Assembly (NCBI RefSeq): GCF_016785185.1
Contig: NZ_JAEKDY010000137.1
Reading direction: 5' to 3' (one strand)
From: Heyndrickxia sporothermodurans
Lineage (GTDB): Bacteria; Bacillota; Bacilli; Bacillales; Bacillaceae_C
Length of the DNA stretch: 8,322 nucleotides
Shown: piece after piece, positions 5,256-8,322 of the stretch
How positions within the stretch are numbered: the first letter of the stretch is position 1
Layout of the letters: every line of letters begins with the position of its first letter
Notes under the pieces: model-generated
Told to the model about the DNA's origin: nothing
The model's input: the letters and a program-made list of their open reading frames with translations, nothing else
The model's database searches: none
Position numbers and translations under genes: made by a program

Positions 5256-6038
5256 TTGGAAAGTTGTATGGTATTACAGATGTTAAATGATGTGGAATTG
5301 CAGTTTTTGATAAATAATTCAGCGTTAACGAGTGAGGCAGCGGCAGAGGATTCGTGGCTGGTTAATCGGGAGAACCTATCAATAGTGATAGATGATTTAA
5401 CAGAACGGTTGCAGTCTCCCCAAAGAGTGATTACTGCAGCTCAATTATCCAAGAATTATAGCTTTGCATTACTTGTTCCCATATTGTATTCAATGACAGT
5501 TTTTCAAAAGGGTATTGACGCAAGCGGTTCTAATAGTTTTGTCGAATTATCTAAAGAGGGCGTTTACTCGCTTCATATAAAGGAAATGTCGTTTGAAAGT
5601 TTTGAACCTGGTGAAAGAAATGTATGGCGGGATAACATTCTACAAAAATTGTTTAAAGATAATCTGTCTCTTCTCCACAAATCACTTTCAACATTAACAA
5701 AAATTCCGGAATCGATTCTTTGGGAAAACGTGGCATCCTATATTTATTGGTTATATGAGTTCCGCCTTCGACAAGAAGATACCGTAAGTCCATTTATCAG
5801 TGAAGATTTTCGCTATATTGTCATGGACGCACCTGGATCGGTATTTGGAAAGGATTATAATCCAATCAAAAATTGCTTTAAATTTATTGAAAAAGAAGAT
5901 AAAACTATCGTTAGAATTCGTAAAACCTGTTGCTTAACATATAAATTACCGGGTTCACCCGTATTTTGCGGTGACTGTCGACTAAATCCGGTAAACAAGT
6001 ACGATACAGCATGTAAACCAACACATATATTTGGATAG
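5256..6038 (+). CDS. FhuF-like ferric siderophore reductase, [2Fe-2S] C-terminal domain
   Basis: About 260 aa, cytoplasmic. By analogy with E. coli FhuF it reduces ferric siderophores so that iron is released after import. The C-terminus carries the iron-sulfur ligand motif RKTCCLTYKLPGSPVFCGDC, with cysteines at 225, 226, 238 and 241 in this numbering. The spacing is CC-x11-C-x2-C, one residue longer than the CC-x10-C-x2-C I know from FhuF. A further Cys stands eight residues from the end. The middle part (IPESILWENVASYIYWLYEF) fits the family's helical core. The open frame reaches back to 5202, but that covers the promoter. TTG 5256, nine bases after GAAGGAAA (5241-5248), is my choice, with ATG 5268 as alternative. 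It probably serves the same Fur-controlled iron uptake as the binding lipoprotein at 2151-3086, though 2 kb apart. Confidence 0.85.
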   Translation: MESCMVLQMLNDVELQFLINNSALTSEAAAEDSWLVNRENLSIVIDDLTERLQSPQRVITAAQLSKNYSFALLVPILYSMTVFQKGIDASGSNSFVELSKEGVYSLHIKEMSFESFEPGERNVWRDNILQKLFKDNLSLLHKSLSTLTKIPESILWENVASYIYWLYEFRLRQEDTVSPFISEDFRYIVMDAPGSVFGKDYNPIKNCFKFIEKEDKTIVRIRKTCCLTYKLPGSPVFCGDCRLNPVNKYDTACKPTHIFG

Positions 6039-6040
6039 GA

Positions 6041-6061
6041 ACAGTGGACCAAGTCCACTGT
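6041..6061. terminator. Perfect hairpin between convergent genes
   Basis: ACAGTGGAC (6041-6049) and GTCCACTGT (6053-6061) form nine perfect pairs with a three-base loop, two bases after the fhuF-like stop and 13 bases from the ilvE stop. No T tract follows on either strand, but the position suits a bidirectional transcription stop or an RNA end-protecting hairpin. Confidence 0.6.
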
Positions 6062-6074
6062 CCCGCTAAGTCAA

Positions 6075-7148
6075 TTAGTTCACTTCAATTGTCCAATCAA
6101 ATGGATCCGGTTCCGTTCCGTTTTGAATATTTGTGATGGTTTCGTATAATTTTTTTGCGATTGGTCCAGTTTCTCCGTTATTAATAACTAGTTTTTCCCC
6201 TTCGTAATTTAATTCACCAACTGGAGAGATAACGGCAGCTGTTCCTGTGCCAAAAATTTCTTCAACCCATCCCTTTTGATAGCTTTCATAAATTTCATCA
6301 ATCGAGATTCTTCGTTCACTTACTGGAATCCCCCAATGTTTTAAAAGCTGGATGACAGAATCTCTCGTCACCCCCGGTAAAATACTTCCGTTTAAAACAG
6401 GAGTCACGATTTCCCCATTGATTTTAAAGAAAATATTCATGCTGCCAACTTCTTCAATATAGCGTTTTTCTACCCCATCTAACCAAAGAACTTGAGAATA
6501 GCCGATTTTTTCTGATTCCTCTTGTGCTTTTAAGCTTGCTGCATAGTTTCCGGCGGTTTTTGCTTTTCCTGTTCCACCTGCAACTGCCCGGACATAGTTG
6601 CGTTCAACATAAATTCTCACTGGATTTATTCCCTCTTTATAGTAAGAACCAACAGGGGAGAGAATGATCATTAAGCGGTATGTTTTTGATGCAGCTACGC
6701 CTAGATAAGGTTCGGTTGAAATAATAAATGGACGAATATAAAGCGAAGTTCCTTCTGCAGATGGCACCCAATCTTTTTCTAAGCTGATTAATTGTTTTAA
6801 AGCTTCTAAAACGAATTCTTCATCAATTTGTGGTATACAAATTCGCTCATTGGATAAATTTAATCGTTCCATATTTTTTTCAGGTCTGAAAAGGAGGATC
6901 TTATCTTCCTTCGTTCTATAGGCTTTTAGACCTTCAAAAACGGTTTGTCCATAATGAAAAATCATTGCGGCCGGATCTAAACTAACTGGCTGATAGGGCG
7001 TGATGCGCGGATGATACCATCCTTTGTCAACAGAATAATCCATGATAAACATATGATCCGTAAAGATTCTTCCAAATTCAAGCTGATTCGTCTGAGGCTT
7101 TTCCTTTTTTGATTCACTTCGGATAATTTCAATCTGACTATGTTCCAT
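6075..7148 (-). CDS. ilvE: Branched-chain amino acid aminotransferase
   Basis: A 357-aa PLP enzyme of fold type IV. It transfers the amino group between Leu, Ile or Val and 2-oxoglutarate, the last step of their synthesis and first of breakdown. The start ATG 7148 has AGAGGGA six bases before it. Visible landmarks: FGRIFTDHMFIMDY (25-38), FHYGQTVFEGLKAYR (64-78), the PLP-binding lysine K197 in AKTAGNY, EEVGSMNIFF (232-241), and the phosphate-binding FGTGTAAVISPVG (299-311). Length and motifs match the larger, Gram-positive/eukaryote-type BCATs. From memory the sequence is closer to B. subtilis YbgE (IlvE) than to YwaA (IlvK). It stands alone, not in an ilv-leu operon, as in B. subtilis. No truncation or missing catalytic residue is seen, and codon use is visibly less AT-rich than in the small genes to its left. 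Confidence 0.97.
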   Translation of the reverse strand: MEHSQIEIIRSESKKEKPQTNQLEFGRIFTDHMFIMDYSVDKGWYHPRITPYQPVSLDPAAMIFHYGQTVFEGLKAYRTKEDKILLFRPEKNMERLNLSNERICIPQIDEEFVLEALKQLISLEKDWVPSAEGTSLYIRPFIISTEPYLGVAASKTYRLMIILSPVGSYYKEGINPVRIYVERNYVRAVAGGTGKAKTAGNYAASLKAQEESEKIGYSQVLWLDGVEKRYIEEVGSMNIFFKINGEIVTPVLNGSILPGVTRDSVIQLLKHWGIPVSERRISIDEIYESYQKGWVEEIFGTGTAAVISPVGELNYEGEKLVINNGETGPIAKKLYETITNIQNGTEPDPFDWTIEVN

Positions 7149-7196
7149 TGTTTTCCCTCTTTTACTGTGAAGTATTAAAATATTTGATTTCTTATC

Positions 7197-7225
7197 ATTA
7201 TTTCACTATTCAAGCGATTTGTCAT
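7197..7225 (-). promoter_or_regulatory. Probable sigma-A promoter of ilvE
   Basis: On the minus strand ATGACA (7225-7220), 17 bases, AATAAT (7202-7197): five of six consensus matches in each box. The leader to the ATG at 7148 would be about 40 bases. I see no T-box or convincing CodY site. Confidence 0.6.
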
Positions 7226-7325
7226 TAGTAAATTGGGTATTTCATACAATTAAATATTTCCAAGTTTAACCGGTTAGCGTACTGGGAAAGATGCTGGATA
7301 AAGACTACTATCGCGGAGGGAACAC

Positions 7326-7981
7326 ATGGAAAAGGGATACCGGTTATTAGGAGCTTCAATTTTTGTTGGAGGAATATTGATGCTAATTGCTACTGTGCTG
7401 CATCCACCATTAGTGAATCCCTATGATGGACAGACGGCTTTTCACGGATACAGCCATTCCCGTTTATGGATGTGGGACCATTTTTAATGCTTCTCGCTAC
7501 TTTTCTGTGGTTACTTGGTTTAGCGGGAAGTAGATTCTATTATTCGGCTGGGAAACTGTCTTCTAAATTAGGATCATATTCATTCATTGTTTCTATAAGT
7601 ATTTGGATTATCATCCTTTCAGCGGAGCTAACGATTCTGCCCATTATTGGAGAAGAAGTCATTCAAAACGATGGATCGACATTATTCAAAGTGTGGGAAT
7701 CGGTTTTTTCCTTTTTATTGTTAGCAGGTTATTTTGCGGTTGCCTGTGGGTGGCTGGGTGTTTTTTTATATGGATGGGGAATGCGTAGTGTAAAAACGGA
7801 GCATTTCTCTTCATTGTTTAATAATAGTGCATTGTATTCCGGGCTGATCGGTTTGATTGGAATTATCATCACATGCATATCATTTCCAATCGGTTATATT
7901 GTCATTCCCCTTACATCTGGACCACCCTTTATTTGGACGATGTTGTTAGCTGTAAAAATGTTAAGGAAACAGGTTGAATGA
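7326..7981 (+). pseudogene. Multi-spanning membrane protein, frameshifted in a T run
   Basis: The first part (ATG 7326, GGAGGG at 7315-7320, five bases away) encodes 53 residues with one membrane segment (about 6-26) and ends TAA 7485-7487. The remaining 165 codons, with four to five further membrane segments, lie in the next frame up to TGA 7979-7981. One extra T in the run 7481-7485 would join them into a continuous protein of about 218 aa (SRLWMWDHF then LMLLATFLWLLGL). An ATG in the second frame at 7466 lacks a ribosome binding site, so independent translation is unlikely. The protein is all membrane helices with short loops and no catalytic motif I recognise, so no family is named. Alternatives are a sequencing error in the homopolymer, phase variation, or transcript slippage. 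Confidence 0.75.
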
Positions 7982-8042
7982 TATGCTGATCGTGTTTATA
8001 TACGACCATATGATTGGAGCTGGCTAAAGTACCTTTCAATGT

Positions 8043-8196
8043 ATCTTGGTCTCTATTCCTACTTTTTTGACCCCCAAGATTGCCTTTCGTAACACATCTT
8101 GGGCTTCATTCCACCTTTTTGTCGACCAAGATTGCCTTTCGTAACACATCTTGGGCTTCATTCCACCTTTTTGTCGACCAAGATTGCCTTTCGTAA
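8043..8196. repeat. Tandem array of 52-bp hairpin-bearing repeats
   Basis: Two full units start at 8074 and 8126 and a third, truncated after 19 bases, at 8178. The two full units are identical, and a degenerate partial copy (ATCTTGG 8043-8049 onward) precedes them. Each full unit has CCAAGAT and ATCTTGG arms around a 15-base loop, then CTTCATTCCACCTTTTTGTCGA. The unit is not a multiple of three and no long frame runs through it, so it is non-coding. Perfect identity of adjacent units points to recent duplication by slippage or unequal exchange. The surrounding stretches 7982-8042 and 8197-8300 show no gene. Confidence 0.9.
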
Positions 8197-8312
8197 GTCA
8201 AGTCCATATTATTGTGTAAAAGTGTTAACAATGTTTTCTTGATATAAAACTATTTTCATATAAAAAGCTACAATTATTTTGAATTTACATTGAGGGGCGG
8301 GTGTGATAGCCT

Positions 8313-8318
8313 GGAGGG
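8313..8318 (+). promoter_or_regulatory. Possible ribosome binding site of a gene beyond the right edge
   Basis: GGAGGG lies four bases from the window end, suitable for a start codon just outside. Alternatively GTG 8303, after AGGGGCGGG, could begin a frame (VIAWRA) that runs off the edge. The sequence is too short to decide. Confidence 0.3.
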
Positions 8319-8322
8319 CAAG

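Noticed and set aside
5855..6058. Minus-strand open frame of 67 codons
   Set aside because: It is antisense to the iron-sulfur domain of the fhuF-like gene and runs through the 6041-6061 hairpin.
7190..7210. Fur-like similarity over the ilvE promoter (minus strand AATAATGATAAGAAATC)
   Set aside because: Only the left half resembles a Fur box. In the 7-1-7 form about 9 of 14-15 positions agree, far below the two accepted sites.
7219..7250. Plus-strand promoter TTGTCA...TACAAT for the membrane protein gene
   Set aside because: The boxes are individually good, but the 20-base spacer is too long for a normal sigma-A promoter.
7603..7788. Plus-strand open frame of 61 codons
   Set aside because: It is an out-of-frame shadow inside the frameshifted membrane protein, with no ribosome binding site.
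8074..8196. CRISPR array
   Set aside because: The repeats are direct 52-bp units with no unique spacers between them, and no cas genes are present.

Overview
The window reads as AT-rich chromosomal DNA of a low-GC Gram-positive, most likely a Bacillaceae member. The basis is strong GGAGG-type ribosome binding sites, several TTG starts, lipoprotein signal peptides, a Bacillus-type IlvE, Fur boxes of the Bacillus 7-1-7 type, and degenerate copies of intergenic repeats that I recall from Bacillus genomes. Genus cannot be fixed from the sequence alone.

Left part (1-1730): an IS21-type insertion end (1-127), with its transposase gene reading off the left edge, cuts into a gene whose remaining 157 codons encode an acidic Cys-free stretch followed by a compact domain with eight cysteines. 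After a good terminator come a small two-helix membrane protein (DUF4190-like) and a BdbB/BdbC (DsbB-type) thiol oxidoreductase. I read this as the remnant of a locus for a disulfide-bonded secreted peptide, possibly a halocin C8-like bacteriocin, inactivated by the IS.

Second part (1730-3180): a 550-base gene-free stretch holds a hairpin, a fragment of a Bacillus dispersed repeat and a cloverleaf-like structured repeat. The repeat abuts the stop codon of a Fur-controlled siderophore-binding lipoprotein on the minus strand.

Middle (3180-5200): poorly conserved small genes. There is a 48-aa membrane peptide (plus strand) whose frame continues open past its TAG, a long imperfect inverted repeat, and on the minus strand a lipoprotein, a membrane-anchored protein and a decayed reading frame coupled to it by TAATG.

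Right part (5200-8322): a second Fur-controlled iron gene (FhuF-like [2Fe-2S] reductase) converges on ilvE across a perfect hairpin. Then comes a multi-spanning membrane protein broken by a one-base shift in a T5 run, and a tandem array of 52-bp hairpin-bearing repeats.

Functionally, the lipoprotein (capture) and the FhuF-like protein (reductive release) fit one ferric-siderophore uptake pathway under Fur, but no permease or ATPase is present here. IlvE is ordinary amino-acid metabolism. The novelty candidates are the Cys-rich peptide locus and the structured repeats. No complete undescribed system is demonstrable.
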